Numbered from the stretch's first letter, positions 10,323-20,780 are shown. The stretch is DNA of 39,470 nucleotides from Gammaproteobacteria bacterium (GCA_026196575.1 JAPHSX010000036.1:1-39470), one strand, 5' to 3'. Program-made: numbers and translations. The notes: a model not told the origin generated them from the sequence alone.

Positions 10323-10853
10323 TTAATTTTTGTATTCACGCTTGAAGCGGGCAAAGGGCAGCATCTCATAATGCCCCTCCGCCACATACCTGCCGATCAA
10401 CATAAACTCCTCCACCCCGGAGGTTTTCCCGGTATGCCGGTGAACACGATTACCCGCAAGATCGAAGAAGGCGATCACCGGGGTGGCACGCACCCGGTTT
10501 TTCTTGAAGGCGAAATCCTTTTGTGACATGTGCTCGCCCGTGAAATCGACAATCTCGATATCCCCCTCGACATCCACCGAAAAGAGCAAAAAATTCTGCC
10601 GGTAATACTCCTGCACCGAGGGCTGATTGAGCACATTGCCCTTCATGTAATGGCAGAATGGGCAATCATCCATCTCAAAGAAGATAACCACCCCCCTCTT
10701 CCCCTGCTCACGCGCCTGCTCCAACTCCTCGGAAAAATCACCGAAGGTTTCATTAAAGAAATATTGGTAGGGATCGCGCGGCGACTCCGCCACGGTAACG
10801 CCCGTCGCACACAGGGCAAGCAGAAAAATTACGCCCGACAATAACCGCCTCAT
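10323..10853 (-). CDS. Thioredoxin-fold protein with CPFC site (SoxW-like)
   Basis: This is a 176-residue exported thiol-disulfide protein. The signal peptide covers residues 1-23 (CATGVTVAES). The redox site is CPFC at 64-67 in FFEMDDCPFCHYM. ATPVIAFFDLAGNRVHRHTG carries the cis-proline loop. It matches the thioredoxin_2/SoxW group of periplasmic reductases. The ATG overlaps the stop of the upstream TlpA-like gene as TGATG, with GGGGGTG as Shine-Dalgarno, so the two are coupled. In sulfur oxidisers such proteins serve the Sox system or cytochrome c maturation, but no sox or ccm gene is in view. Confidence 0.85.
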   Translation of the reverse strand: MRRLLSGVIFLLALCATGVTVAESPRDPYQYFFNETFGDFSEELEQAREQGKRGVVIFFEMDDCPFCHYMKGNVLNQPSVQEYYRQNFLLFSVDVEGDIEIVDFTGEHMSQKDFAFKKNRVRATPVIAFFDLAGNRVHRHTGKTSGVEEFMLIGRYVAEGHYEMLPFARFKREYKN

Positions 10854-11341
10854 CAATCACCCCCTTGCTTGGCGGGATTTTCCGCTGCATAGGAATCGAT
10901 AAACTGCTCTATCGCCACCGCCGTAAGCGCCCCCACATGTTTTGCCACCGGGATGCCATCCGGGTCAATGAGATAGGTGGTTGGATAGTTGTTCACGCTT
11001 TCAAACGACGGCATCTCCGCCACCAGCGGCACAATGGGGTAGCTGATAAAATTGTCATCCACAAACTGAGCCAGAACGGCAGGCTCCAACATCTCCATAT
11101 CAATGCCGATCACCACACCGCGGCTATCCTTGTGCGTATCATGAAAATAGATTAATTCGGGGATCTCCTCCAGACAGGGGGGGCACCAGGTCGCCCAATA
11201 GTTGAGCACCACCCACTTGCCACGGTAGTCGGAGAGTTTGAATTGCCTCCCCTCCATATCAGTTAGTTCCAGGTCAACCGAATTGGCCAACAGTGGCTGA
11301 CTGCAAAGCAGCACGAAAAGAGACAAAAACCATTTAACCAT
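10853..11341 (-). CDS. TlpA/ResA-family periplasmic thioredoxin
   Basis: This 162-residue exported protein has a signal peptide at 1-19 (LLCSQPLLANS) and a thioredoxin domain from about 22. The redox site is WCPPC with Cys53 and Cys56 in NYWATWCPPCLEEIPEL. YPTTYLIDPDGIPVAKHVG holds the cis-proline. WCPPC with a Glu-rich helix is typical of TlpA/ResA reductases that keep periplasmic cysteines reduced. I start it at the ATG behind GGAGAG; a GTG twelve bases earlier would swallow that site. It heads the unit leading to the TolC-like gene. Confidence 0.88.
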   Translation of the reverse strand: MVKWFLSLFVLLCSQPLLANSVDLELTDMEGRQFKLSDYRGKWVVLNYWATWCPPCLEEIPELIYFHDTHKDSRGVVIGIDMEMLEPAVLAQFVDDNFISYPIVPLVAEMPSFESVNNYPTTYLIDPDGIPVAKHVGALTAVAIEQFIDSYAAENPAKQGGD

Positions 11342-11586
11342 GACGCTCTCCACAAATCACAAACAACTATCGCAACAGGATATCAGGTGATAACACCCGT
11401 GACACCAACAGAGAACGGCAATTTATGCCAGGCAGGCGCTGGACATTACTGGAGCACCCTCATGCGAGACACGCACGGGAGACTGTCCCAGCTGGAGTTT
11501 TCACTTGAGCGCGTGGCGGCAGGGCAGTAAATCACCTCGGGAAGAGAGTCACCCAGACGATAGCGTGAATGGAACTTCACCATACG

Positions 11587-11613
11587 AAAAAAAGGGCCCC
11601 GTCAGGAGCCCTT
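11587..11613 (-). terminator. Intrinsic terminator after the LysM gene
   Basis: On the minus strand AAGGGCTCC pairs with GGGGCCCTT (one G-U pair) around a TGAC loop and is followed by a T run. It starts about 20 bases past the stop of the DUF4398-LysM gene. The rest of the 11342-11634 gap shows nothing I can support beyond a possible 22-codon frame. Confidence 0.85.
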
Positions 11614-11634
11614 TTATATCCGCTGTATCGCTGG

Positions 11635-12255
11635 TTACCTGGCGAGATAGGCCTCGTCGCTGGCCTCGACCACACCCAGCGACCAGGCACCGCGGGTACG
11701 GGCGTGGTTGACTGCGGCATCGACCTCGGACGCAGCGGCATCGCGCCTGATGGTGAAGTTCTGACCGGGGAAGATCAGGTCGGCATCCTTAATCTGGCTG
11801 CGATTGGCCTTGAAGATCAGCGGCCACTGATAGGGGTTGCCGTAGATGCTGCTCTTTGCCGAGATGCCCCACAGGGTATCGCCTGAGACCACAGCATAGG
11901 TATCACTGGCCGTGCGCGCAGCAGCGTCAGCAGCCTCTTTCGCCATCTGATCCCGCATCTGCTTCAGGGCGTTTTCCGCCTGGCGGCGCGCCTGATTCGC
12001 CAACTGAATCGCCTTGCCGGTATCACCTGCGCGCAACGCCTCTTCGGCCTGCGCAATCAGGAGGTCGGTATCGCGCCAGGAGGCACCGGCCGCCAAGGCC
12101 TCGGCATTGGCGGCCTTGGCATCGGCGATGGCACGTTGCGCAACCACAAATTGATCGTCAACCGGCTCCGGCTCGGGAGTGCTGGCACAACCAACAGCGA
12201 TACCCAGCACCAATGCAACAAGGGCTGCCGTCCTTAATCCTTTGAAAAGTTTCAT
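11635..12255 (-). CDS. DUF4398 and LysM domain lipoprotein
   Basis: This 206-residue envelope protein has a lipoprotein-type signal ending near Cys23 (GIAVGCAST). A DUF4398-like helical segment at about 35-110 (AIADAKAANAEALAAGASW, Ala/Glu rich) comes next. A LysM domain at about 120-172 opens with TYAVVSGDTLWGISAKSSIYG and ends DLIFPGQNFTIRRD. LysM binds peptidoglycan, so a role tethering or organising the outer membrane to the wall is likely; the exact function is unknown. It follows a smaller DUF4398 lipoprotein by 136 bases on the same strand. A terminator closes the unit. Confidence 0.85.
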   Translation of the reverse strand: MKLFKGLRTAALVALVLGIAVGCASTPEPEPVDDQFVVAQRAIADAKAANAEALAAGASWRDTDLLIAQAEEALRAGDTGKAIQLANQARRQAENALKQMRDQMAKEAADAAARTASDTYAVVSGDTLWGISAKSSIYGNPYQWPLIFKANRSQIKDADLIFPGQNFTIRRDAAASEVDAAVNHARTRGAWSLGVVEASDEAYLAR

Positions 12256-12391
12256 CTTCTGTTGACTCCGCCGTTAAATTTGTTCGTTAACTTAATAAAT
12301 TATCAGGGCATTAAAGTAGCGCCTGGTTCACAATCATGTCAATACTGGCACCGTGATTATCTCCACAATTTCGGGTGCAAGTGTAGAACAA

Positions 12392-12694
12392 TTACTCTTT
12401 CCTCGCCATCAATGCCTCATCCCTGGCCTTGATTGCCAACGCCTTGGCCACCGTGGCCGCCATGCGCGCTGCCTCGTATTCGCCCTGATTGAGGGTGCGG
12501 GTGGCCAGCTCCATGGAATCCTCAGCGCTGCGCAATTTTTGCCCGGCGTACTGTTCGGCCTGCGCCTCGCGCGCCGCCTTCAACGCCTGCCGCGCATCGC
12601 TCATCTCCTGCACCGGCGGCACCATGGCGCACGCACCAACAAGTAGCGCACCAACCAGCCCCGGCAGAATATATTTTAATCGATTCAATAACAT
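12392..12694 (-). CDS. DUF4398 lipoprotein, small
   Basis: This roughly 100-residue lipoprotein has the lipobox LVGAC at about residues 18-22. A single DUF4398 helical segment follows (SDARQALKAAREAQAEQYAG ... LATRTLNQGEYEAARMAATV). It resembles the N-terminal part of the next gene, which adds LysM, so the two look like paralogues. Start choice is between this ATG and a GTG six bases upstream; the Shine-Dalgarno is weak in both cases. The function is unknown. Members of the family are often found beside OmpA-like or LysM proteins, and that fits here. Confidence 0.8.
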   Translation of the reverse strand: MLLNRLKYILPGLVGALLVGACAMVPPVQEMSDARQALKAAREAQAEQYAGQKLRSAEDSMELATRTLNQGEYEAARMAATVAKALAIKARDEALMARKE

Positions 12695-12842
12695 GAACAC
12701 TCGTCACGATTTGACGGCATAATGCCGCCAATTCACTGCATTTCCCCAAACTATTGCATAAAACGCTATCACCGGCCCTATGGGCTGTCAAGCCAAGAGC
12801 CGCTAGAATGGTGTGCCAATCCGGAGGAAAACAACCGTTCGC

Positions 12843-14147
<1,305 letters not shown>

Positions 14148-14153
14148 CAGTGG

Positions 14154-14843
14154 CTAAGAAATAAAGGGTCGAACAAAGGGGATGGTCAGCCTGCGCTGCG
14201 CCGCCAGCGACCCCTCATCGAGCCGCTCCAGCAGCGCAATCAGGTCGGGCATTTCACGCGAGGCATGGTTGAGCAGGTAGTCGGCCACCTCGGCGGGAAG
14301 TTCCATGCCACGCTGATTGGCGCGCAGACGCAAGGCGGCAGACTTTTCGCTATCGCTGAGCGGCTGCAGCTGAAACACCGGCCCCCAGCCAAGGCGTGAC
14401 AGCAGGTCGGGCAGGGCAATACCGAGTGCGGCGGGAGGGGCGTTGCCAACGACGATCAGACGATGACCGGCGTCGCGCATTCGGTTGTAGAGGTGAAACA
14501 GCGCCTGCTCCCACTCAGCGTTGCCGGCCAGCCGCTCCACATCATCCAGCGCCAGCAGCGCCATCTGTTCCATCCCCGCCAGCATCTGCGGCGACATCGC
14601 CATGCACTCCTCCAGCGGCAGATAGGCCGCCAGGCCACCCGCCTCGCTCACGGCATGACAGGCCGCCTGCAACAGATGGCTGCGTCCACACCCCGGTGGG
14701 CCGCCCAGATAGAGAAACGGCTCACGCGCCGCTTGCAGTGCATGCACCGCCGCCGCATTGGGACCGGGGTAAAAGTTGGTGAAGGTAGCGCCGTCGCGCA
14801 GGCCGATGCGCAGCGGGAGCTGCTGCCCGGGGTGGGATTTCAT
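14154..14843 (-). CDS. hda: DnaA regulatory inactivator Hda
   Basis: This 229-residue AAA+ protein works with the loaded sliding clamp to stimulate ATP hydrolysis by DnaA, preventing re-initiation. The clamp-binding motif QLPLRI is at 8-13. Walker A is GGPPGCGRS at 47-55, and Walker B is LLALDDVERLAG. Sensor residues lie near LPDLLSRLGWGPVFQLQPL. The ATG sits behind GGAG and overlaps the upstream transporter stop as ATGA. The pairing with a PerM-type transporter and purM across the divergent gap is a standard gammaproteobacterial layout. Confidence 0.94.
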   Translation of the reverse strand: MKSHPGQQLPLRIGLRDGATFTNFYPGPNAAAVHALQAAREPFLYLGGPPGCGRSHLLQAACHAVSEAGGLAAYLPLEECMAMSPQMLAGMEQMALLALDDVERLAGNAEWEQALFHLYNRMRDAGHRLIVVGNAPPAALGIALPDLLSRLGWGPVFQLQPLSDSEKSAALRLRANQRGMELPAEVADYLLNHASREMPDLIALLERLDEGSLAAQRRLTIPFVRPFIS

Positions 14844-15907
14844 TCGCACTCCGCCGTGTTCGTATAGAGGCGGCTGCCGACATAGCGCTCATGGGTATAG
14901 CGCAACAACACCATCACCACGGCGGCCACCGGCAGGGCGAGCAGGATACCGAAAAAGCCGAACAGCTGCCCGCCGGCCAGCACCGCGAAGATCACCGCCA
15001 CCGGATGCAGCCCGATCTTCTCCCCCACCAGCAACGGGGTGAGCACCATCCCCTCCACCATCTGCCCCACGCCAAAGACAACGGCCACATAGAGCAGCGG
15101 CAGCAGCTCCTGAAACTGCATCAGCGCGGCAATTCCGGCGACAACAATGCCGACGATAAAACCCAGATAGGGGACAAAACTGACCACCCCCGCCAACATG
15201 CCGATCAACAGCGCCAGCTCCAGGCCAACGATGCTCAGCCCCACCGAATAGAGGATCCCCAGCGCCAGCATTACCGTCAGCTGGCCGCGCAAAAAGGCCC
15301 CCATCACCTCATCGGAAGAGCGCGCCAGCCGCGCCACCGCCTCTTCATAACGGCGCGGGATGAGCTCGTGCACCCGCTCCACCAGCAGATCCCAGTCCCG
15401 CAACATATAGAAGGTAACCACCGGGATGAGCAGCAGATTGGCAACCATCGCCAACAGGGTGAGACCCGAGCGGGAGAGCACGCCGACCGCCCCCTTCACG
15501 GCGCCACCCGCCTGTTGCCACTGCTCGCGTAGCGACTCCTGCAGCGCCGCCAGATCAAGGAGCGGCCCATCAAAACCGAGGCGCTCACCAAGCCGCGGTA
15601 AAGCGGTCTCCTGCAGCCAACGCAGATAGTGCGGCAGCTTGGTAATGAGTAGCGTCACCTGCTGTTCCAGCATCGGCACCAGAATAAGCAGCAGTAGCAA
15701 AACAGACAGTGAGAGGACAAGAAAGACGGCAACCACCGACAGGGTGCGCGAGAGCTTGCGCGCCTCCAGCCGATCCACCAGCGGGTCACCGATATAGGCG
15801 AGCACCGCCGCCGCCAGAAATGGGGTGAGCACCGGGGCCAACAGGTAGAGCAGCAGCCCAGCGGAGGCAAGCACCGCCAGCAAAAACCACCTTTGCGACT
15901 CACTCAT
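14840..15907 (-). CDS. AI-2E (PerM) family transporter
   Basis: This 355-residue inner-membrane protein of the AI-2 exporter-like/PerM superfamily has about eight helices. These begin with SQRWFLLAVLASAGLLLYLLAP and PFLAAAVLAYIGDPLVDRLE. The family signature near the C-terminus is PYLGFIVGIVVAGIAAL, followed by LLVGEKIGLHPVAVIFAVLAGG. Family members range from AI-2 exporters to Na+(Li+)/H+ antiporters, so the substrate is open. The ATG at 15907 follows GGGAG and overlaps the upstream gene by 8 bases. hda is coupled downstream. Confidence 0.9.
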   Translation of the reverse strand: MSESQRWFLLAVLASAGLLLYLLAPVLTPFLAAAVLAYIGDPLVDRLEARKLSRTLSVVAVFLVLSLSVLLLLLILVPMLEQQVTLLITKLPHYLRWLQETALPRLGERLGFDGPLLDLAALQESLREQWQQAGGAVKGAVGVLSRSGLTLLAMVANLLLIPVVTFYMLRDWDLLVERVHELIPRRYEEAVARLARSSDEVMGAFLRGQLTVMLALGILYSVGLSIVGLELALLIGMLAGVVSFVPYLGFIVGIVVAGIAALMQFQELLPLLYVAVVFGVGQMVEGMVLTPLLVGEKIGLHPVAVIFAVLAGGQLFGFFGILLALPVAAVVMVLLRYTHERYVGSRLYTNTAECE

Positions 15908-16469
15908 CTCCCACCCCTCCCCTGCGTTGACAACGGCGCGCCTGACGGCCCCACTCCCGAACATAATCCCCCCCGCTCAGCAGGGTGGTCACTGTCACCA
16001 GGGCAATCATGCCGACCATCACCCACCCCGGCACAGCCAGCCCCAGTGGCAGCAGCAACAGCAGCATCACCAGCAAAATCTGCAACAGGGTGTTGGCCTT
16101 GCTGATGCGGCTCGGCGCCATCTCGATCTCGCCGCAAAGGCGATGGTAGGCCAACGCCCCCGAGACGATCACCCCATCACGCCCCAGCACCAGCGCCACC
16201 AGCCACCACGGCAGCAGCCCCAGCCAGCCAAGGGTGGCGTAGGTGCAGACCATCAACAGCTTGTCGGCCAGCGGGTCGAGGATCGCCCCCAATCGCGAGC
16301 GCCACTCATAACGGCGTGCCAGAAAACCATCGAGGCCGTCACTCCCCCCCGCCAGCGCAAACAGCAGTAGCACCGTGGCAAACTCCCCGCGCAGCAACCC
16401 CATCACGATGGGCGGCACCAACAGGATGCGCAGCACGCAGATCAAATTGGGGATGTCGCGCGCCTTCAC
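15900..16469 (-). CDS. CDP-alcohol phosphatidyltransferase, PgsA-like
   Basis: This 189-residue membrane enzyme transfers a phosphatidyl group from CDP-diacylglycerol to an alcohol, probably glycerol phosphate or a relative. The catalytic motif reads DGFLAR...G..LD..AD in SDGLDGFLARRYEWRSRLG and AILDPLADKLL, with all four aspartates present. I use a GTG start that overlaps the DUF2066 stop as GTGA; longer readings run into the upstream gene. This second paralogue, found between DUF2066 and perM in gammaproteobacteria, is distinct from the pgsA beside uvrC, so the exact acceptor is uncertain. Confidence 0.87.
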   Translation of the reverse strand: MKARDIPNLICVLRILLVPPIVMGLLRGEFATVLLLFALAGGSDGLDGFLARRYEWRSRLGAILDPLADKLLMVCTYATLGWLGLLPWWLVALVLGRDGVIVSGALAYHRLCGEIEMAPSRISKANTLLQILLVMLLLLLPLGLAVPGWVMVGMIALVTVTTLLSGGDYVREWGRQARRCQRRGGVGDE

Positions 16470-17677
16470 GGCAGCAGGCGGTAGAGCAGCTCCTGCGGCA
16501 CAACCACCGGAGGCTGTTGTGGCAACGGCGCAACGCCACCCGCGGGCCCATCCTGTCCCAGCAGCTGGGGTGCCTGGAGGAGAGACCACACCTCGGGTGG
16601 CGACACGCCAACCACTGGTGCCGGCAATGGCTCGGGCGTTGGTTCAATCCGGAGCAGCAGATCCCCCATCGAGATCGCCTGCAACACCGCCTCGCGCCCC
16701 CCCTCGATCTGTAACCGGAAGCTGCTGGCAGTGGCATCGACCCGGCGCAGAATCACCGCCGCTACCCCATGCAGGGAGAGCAGATAGTCGTGGGCGCGCC
16801 GAAAATCACTCATCCCGGTAACCCCCTCGATACGCAAGAGCAGCTCATCCCCCCCCAGCGAGCTGCTCTCGGCAAAGCGCTGCGACAGATAATCAGTAGC
16901 GCCGCCGACACCGCTGGCGATCGCCAGCTTCACATCGGCCGCCTGCTGCCGCCACTCATGCCACTCGCCCCGATAACGCAGACGCCAGCGCGCCTCCCAA
17001 CCGACGCCAACCGGATAGAACTTACCAATCAGCAGGGCCTGGGGCTCATAACGCTGTGAGGCGACCTCGATATTGTCGGTAAACCCGCCCCAGACATCGG
17101 CGGTGCGCACCTTGGCCTGGTCGGTCAGATCCAGCAGCGGTAGACGCAGCGGCAGGGCGCGTCGCCGCGCCTCGGCATCCAGCACCTCACGCACCAGCCC
17201 CTGATCATTGGCACCGACCAGCACCCGCTGCGCTCCCTCCTCCACCGCCAGCCACATCAGGGTGGCGGGGCGCGCCGCACTCCACACGGTATAACCGTGG
17301 CGGCGCAGCAGATTATCGATACTGGCACTGTCAAACCCGACCCATAGCCACAACCTGCTTTGCGGGACAACCTCCCCATCCGCCGCCTTGCGCTCCGCCG
17401 GCGGGATCTCCTCACTGCGATAACGGTACTGCTGCACATAGCGGGCGGCGTTGGCCATCGCCCCCTCTATCACCTCCGCACCCACTACCGCGCTGGAGCC
17501 ACTCACCTTGAGCAATACCGCCGCCATCGCCTCGGCCATGCCGGCGGCGCGCGCCGTCGGCCCCTGATCGGGCACGCTCACCTCGGCCTCGTAGAGACCA
17601 GCGACCTGAGCCGCCTGCAGCGGCAACCCCCAACTCCACAACAACCCACAAAGGGATAAAACCTTAAGATATCTCAT
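16466..17677 (-). CDS. DUF2066 domain-containing exported protein
   Basis: This 403-residue protein of unknown function has a signal peptide at about 1-21 (CGLLWSWGLPLQAAQ). The DUF2066 domain follows, recognisable from VAGLYEAEVSVPDQGPTARA, the conserved YVQQYRYRSEE, and a middle LWVGFDSASIDNLLRRHGYTVW segment. The C-terminal 120 residues are less conserved and rich in proline near the end. It heads the operon DUF2066-CDP-alcohol transferase-perM-hda, divergent from purM. I start it at MRYLKVL rather than the longer GTG reading because the signal peptide fits. Confidence 0.87.
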   Translation of the reverse strand: MRYLKVLSLCGLLWSWGLPLQAAQVAGLYEAEVSVPDQGPTARAAGMAEAMAAVLLKVSGSSAVVGAEVIEGAMANAARYVQQYRYRSEEIPPAERKAADGEVVPQSRLWLWVGFDSASIDNLLRRHGYTVWSAARPATLMWLAVEEGAQRVLVGANDQGLVREVLDAEARRRALPLRLPLLDLTDQAKVRTADVWGGFTDNIEVASQRYEPQALLIGKFYPVGVGWEARWRLRYRGEWHEWRQQAADVKLAIASGVGGATDYLSQRFAESSSLGGDELLLRIEGVTGMSDFRRAHDYLLSLHGVAAVILRRVDATASSFRLQIEGGREAVLQAISMGDLLLRIEPTPEPLPAPVVGVSPPEVWSLLQAPQLLGQDGPAGGVAPLPQQPPVVVPQELLYRLLP

Positions 17678-17828
17678 CTCTGCACTCTTTAATCCGGCAC
17701 CCGCAACCACCCCGACGCCCTCGCATGGCATGACACCAGTGCAAAATCAACGGTCGCTCACACGTCAGCGCACGCTAAGGCAGCGCATGGCTCAAGTCAA
17801 GGCGCTGGAAGACGGCACGACAAGCTAC

Positions 17829-17837
17829 TGGTAGAAT
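17829..17837 (+). promoter_or_regulatory. Extended -10 promoter of purMN
   Basis: TGGTAGAAT is an extended -10 element (TG, one base, TAGAAT) 55 bases before the purM start. No good -35 hexamer stands at the right distance, as is usual for extended -10 promoters. I see no clear PurR operator. Confidence 0.4.
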
Positions 17838-17891
17838 ACGCCGTTTCATTTTCCGGACCCTGACTTCAGGTCTCTTTGGGAGAGCAGCACC

Positions 17892-18944
17892 GTGAGCAAC
17901 GACAAACAGCAATCACCCGGCCTCAGCTATCGCGACGCCGGTGTGGACATCGACGCTGGCAACAGCCTGATCGAGCGTATCAAGCCCCACGCCAAACGCA
18001 CCACTCGCCCTGGGGTAATGGGCGGACTGGGGGGCTTCGGCGCGCTGTTCGAGGTGCCGCTGGATCGCTACAGGGAGCCGGTACTGGTCTCCGGCACCGA
18101 TGGCGTCGGCACCAAGCTCAGGCTGGCGATGATGATGAACAAGCACGACACCATCGGCATCGACCTGGTGGCGATGTGCGTCAACGACCTCATCGTCGGC
18201 GGCGCCGAGCCGCTCTTCTTCCTCGACTACTACGCCACCGGCCATCTCAATGTCGATGCCGCCGCCGACGTGATCAAGGGGATTGCCGATGGCTGCCTGC
18301 TCTCCGGCTGCTCACTAAGCGGCGGCGAGACCGCCGAGATGCCCGGCATGTACGAGGGAGAAGACTACGACCTCGCCGGCTTCTGCGTCGGTATCGTGGA
18401 GAAGAGCAAGGTGATTGACGGCGCCAAGGTCAAGGTCGGCGACACTCTCCTCGGCCTCGCCTCCTCCGGCCCCCACTCCAACGGCTACTCGCTGGTACGC
18501 AAGGTGCTGGAGGTGAGTGGTGCCAGCCTTGAGCAGGATCTCGGCGGTCGTCCGCTGGGCGAACAACTGCTGGAGCCGACCCGCATCTACGTCAAACCGC
18601 TGCTTGAGCTCTTCACCAAGGTCGACGTCCACTCCCTCTGCCACATCACCGGTGGCGGCCTGCCGGAGAATCTGCCGCGCGTACTGCCCGAGAACTGCCG
18701 TGCCGTCATCGACGGCAGCAGCTGGCGGCGCCCCGCCGTCTTCGACTGGCTGCAGCGCGAGGGCAACATCGCCCGCAGCGAGATGTACCGCACCTTCAAC
18801 TGCGGTATCGGCATGGTGGTGGTGGTTGCCGCCGACCAGGCGCAGCTCACCATCGATACCCTGCGCGCCGCCGGTGAAGAGGTGGCGGTGATCGGCACCA
18901 TCGAGGCCCACGACGGCGGCGAGCAGGTGGTGATCCACGGATGA
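17892..18944 (+). CDS. purM: Phosphoribosylformylglycinamidine cyclo-ligase (AIR synthase)
   Basis: This 350-residue purine biosynthesis enzyme makes aminoimidazole ribonucleotide with [16 protein letters not shown] opens the conserved core. [13 protein letters not shown] carries the ATP-binding site, and [21 protein letters not shown] is the family signature. The second half includes [14 protein letters not shown] and [16 protein letters not shown]. The GTG start follows GGGAG. Its stop overlaps the purN start as ATGA, giving the standard purMN operon. Confidence 0.97.
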   Translation: MSNDKQQSPGLSYRDAGVDIDAGNSLIERIKPHAKRTTRPGVMGGLGGFGALFEVPLDRYREPVLVSGTDGVGTKLRLAMMMNKHDTIGIDLVAMCVNDLIVGGAEPLFFLDYYATGHLNVDAAADVIKGIADGCLLSGCSLSGGETAEMPGMYEGEDYDLAGFCVGIVEKSKVIDGAKVKVGDTLLGLASSGPHSNGYSLVRKVLEVSGASLEQDLGGRPLGEQLLEPTRIYVKPLLELFTKVDVHSLCHITGGGLPENLPRVLPENCRAVIDGSSWRRPAVFDWLQREGNIARSEMYRTFNCGIGMVVVVAADQAQLTIDTLRAAGEEVAVIGTIEAHDGGEQVVIHG

Positions 18945-19522
18945 TGGCAGAAAGACTGCCCATCGTTGTCCTCATCTCGGGCAGCGGATCAAACCTGCAG
19001 GCAATCATCGCCGCCGCCAACGACGGCCTGCCGGTCGAGATCCGCGCGGTGATCAGCAACCGAGCCGATGCCTACGGACTGGAGCGGGCCAGGGCGGCCG
19101 GTATCGAGACCGTGGTCATCGACCACACCCGCTTCGCGGGGCGCGAGGCCTTCGATGCGGCGCTGCAACAGACCATCGATCGCTACCAGCCAGGCCTGGT
19201 CGTGCTCGCCGGTTTCATGCGCATCCTCAGCGACGGCTTCGTCCACCACTACGACGGGCGGATGCTCAATATTCACCCCTCACTACTGCCAAAATACAAG
19301 GGAACCAACACCCACGCCCGCGCCATCGAGGCGGGGGAGAGCGAGGCCGGCTGCAGCGTCCATCTGGTCACCGCCGAACTCGATTCCGGTCGGGTGCTGC
19401 TGCAGGCGCGGGTGCCAATCCACAAGGACGACACCCCGGAGAGCCTCGCCGCCCGCGTGCTGGTGCAGGAGCACCGCATCTACCCCGAGGCGATCCGCCA
19501 GTTTGTCCTCCAACAAGGCTAA
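18941..19522 (+). CDS. purN: Phosphoribosylglycinamide formyltransferase
   Basis: This 193-residue enzyme transfers a formyl group from 10-formyltetrahydrofolate to [17 protein letters not shown] at the N-terminus binds the substrate phosphate. The catalytic Asn and His lie in [17 protein letters not shown], and the catalytic Asp is in [14 protein letters not shown]. The start codon lies within the end of purM. A strong bidirectional-looking terminator follows. Confidence 0.97.
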   Translation: MMAERLPIVVLISGSGSNLQAIIAAANDGLPVEIRAVISNRADAYGLERARAAGIETVVIDHTRFAGREAFDAALQQTIDRYQPGLVVLAGFMRILSDGFVHHYDGRMLNIHPSLLPKYKGTNTHARAIEAGESEAGCSVHLVTAELDSGRVLLQARVPIHKDDTPESLAARVLVQEHRIYPEAIRQFVLQQG

Positions 19523-19543
19523 GTCTCACACATCACAAACAAG

Positions 19544-19567
19544 AAACGGGCCTGACGGCCCGTTTTT
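19544..19567. terminator. Intrinsic terminator shared by purN and amt
   Basis: AAACGGGCC pairs with GGCCCGTTT around TGAC. On the plus strand a T run follows it, ending purMN; the mirrored A-rich flank on the other side could serve the convergent amt gene. Confidence 0.85.
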
Positions 19568-19586
19568 ATTATCGCTGGATTGAGGC

Positions 19587-20780
19587 TTAACGGTCGAAGT
19601 TCGGCTCCGCCGCGATCTTGTGAATGGCCAGATCGGCGCCGTTAAACTCCTCCTCTTCGGAGAGACGCAGACCGACTACCTTCTTCAACACACCGTAGAC
19701 AATGAAGCCACCGCTGGTGGCAATCACCAGACCTAACAGCGTACCGGCGAACTGCCCCATGAAGGTGACGCCGCCCATGCCACCGAGCGTCTCCAGGCCG
19801 AAGATGCCGGCGGCAATCCCGCCCCAGGCACCGCACAGGCCGTGCAGCGGCCAGACACCGAGTACGTCATCAATCTTCCACTTGTTCTGCACCAGGGTGA
19901 AGCTCCAGACGAAGAGACCACCGGCAATGGCGCCGGTGAGAAGTGCCCCCAGCGGGTGCATCAGGTCGGAGCCGGCGCAGATCGCCACCAGACCGGCGAG
20001 CGGGCCATTATGGACAAAGCCGGGGTCATTCTTGCCGGCGATGAGCGCCACTAGGATCCCCCCCACCATCGCCATCAGTGAGTTGACCGCCACTAGCCCG
20101 GAGCTTCCCTCCACGCTCTGTGCCGACATCACATTAAAGCCGAACCAGCCGACGGTGAGTATCCAGGCACCCAGCGCCAGGAAGGGGATGCTTGAGGGGG
20201 GGTGAGCGTAGACCTCGCCATTCTTGCCGTAGCGCCCCTTGCGGTGGCCCAGCAGCACCACGGCACCCAGCGCCAGCCAACCGCCCATGGCATGCACCAC
20301 CACGGAGCCGGCAAAGTCGTGGAACGGCGCGCCAAAGGTGGCCTCGATCCACCCCTGCACCCCGAAATTGCCGGCCCAGACGATCCCCTCAAAGAAGGGG
20401 TAAATCAACGCCACCAGTACAAAGGTGGCCAGCAGCTGCGGATAGAAGCGGGCACGCTCGGCGATGCCGCCGGAGATGATCGCCGGAATGGCGGCGGCGA
20501 AGGTGAGGAGGAAGAAAAACTTCACCAGCTCGTAGCCGTTATTGACGCTAATCACCCGGGCGCTGTCGAAAAAGCCGACGCCGTAGGCAATCGCGTAGCC
20601 GATAAAGAAGTAGGCGATGGTGGAGACGGCAAAGTCGCTGATGATCTTGACCAGCGCATTGACCTGATTCTTCTTGCGCACCGTGCCCACCTCCAGAAAG
20701 GCGAAACCGGCGTGCATCGCCAGCACCATAATGGCGCCGAGAAGGACAAACAAGGTATCGATACCGCTACTGCTTTGCAT
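19587..20780 (-). CDS. amt: Ammonium transporter
   Basis: This 397-residue Amt/MEP/Rh channel conducts ammonium across the inner membrane with about eleven helices. The signature stretch near the first helices is MQSSSGIDTLFVLLGAIMVLAMHAGFAFLEVG. FHDFAGSVVVHAMGGWLALG holds the first pore histidine region, and VLGVWPLHGLCGAWGGIAAG the second. I start at the ATG behind GGGGAG; the upstream extension to 20903 is not protein-like and crosses the promoter. No glnK or other PII gene lies next to it, which is unusual for amt genes. Regulation is probably by NtrC and sigma-54. Confidence 0.95.
   Translation of the reverse strand: MQSSSGIDTLFVLLGAIMVLAMHAGFAFLEVGTVRKKNQVNALVKIISDFAVSTIAYFFIGYAIAYGVGFFDSARVISVNNGYELVKFFFLLTFAAAIPAIISGGIAERARFYPQLLATFVLVALIYPFFEGIVWAGNFGVQGWIEATFGAPFHDFAGSVVVHAMGGWLALGAVVLLGHRKGRYGKNGEVYAHPPSSIPFLALGAWILTVGWFGFNVMSAQSVEGSSGLVAVNSLMAMVGGILVALIAGKNDPGFVHNGPLAGLVAICAGSDLMHPLGALLTGAIAGGLFVWSFTLVQNKWKIDDVLGVWPLHGLCGAWGGIAAGIFGLETLGGMGGVTFMGQFAGTLLGLVIATSGGFIVYGVLKKVVGLRLSEEEEFNGADLAIHKIAAEPNFDR

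Noticed and set aside
11462-11530. 22-codon frame (MRDTHGRLSQLEFSLERVAAGQ) behind a GGAG site
   Set aside because: Too short to support without conservation data; no recognisable family and no promoter I can defend.
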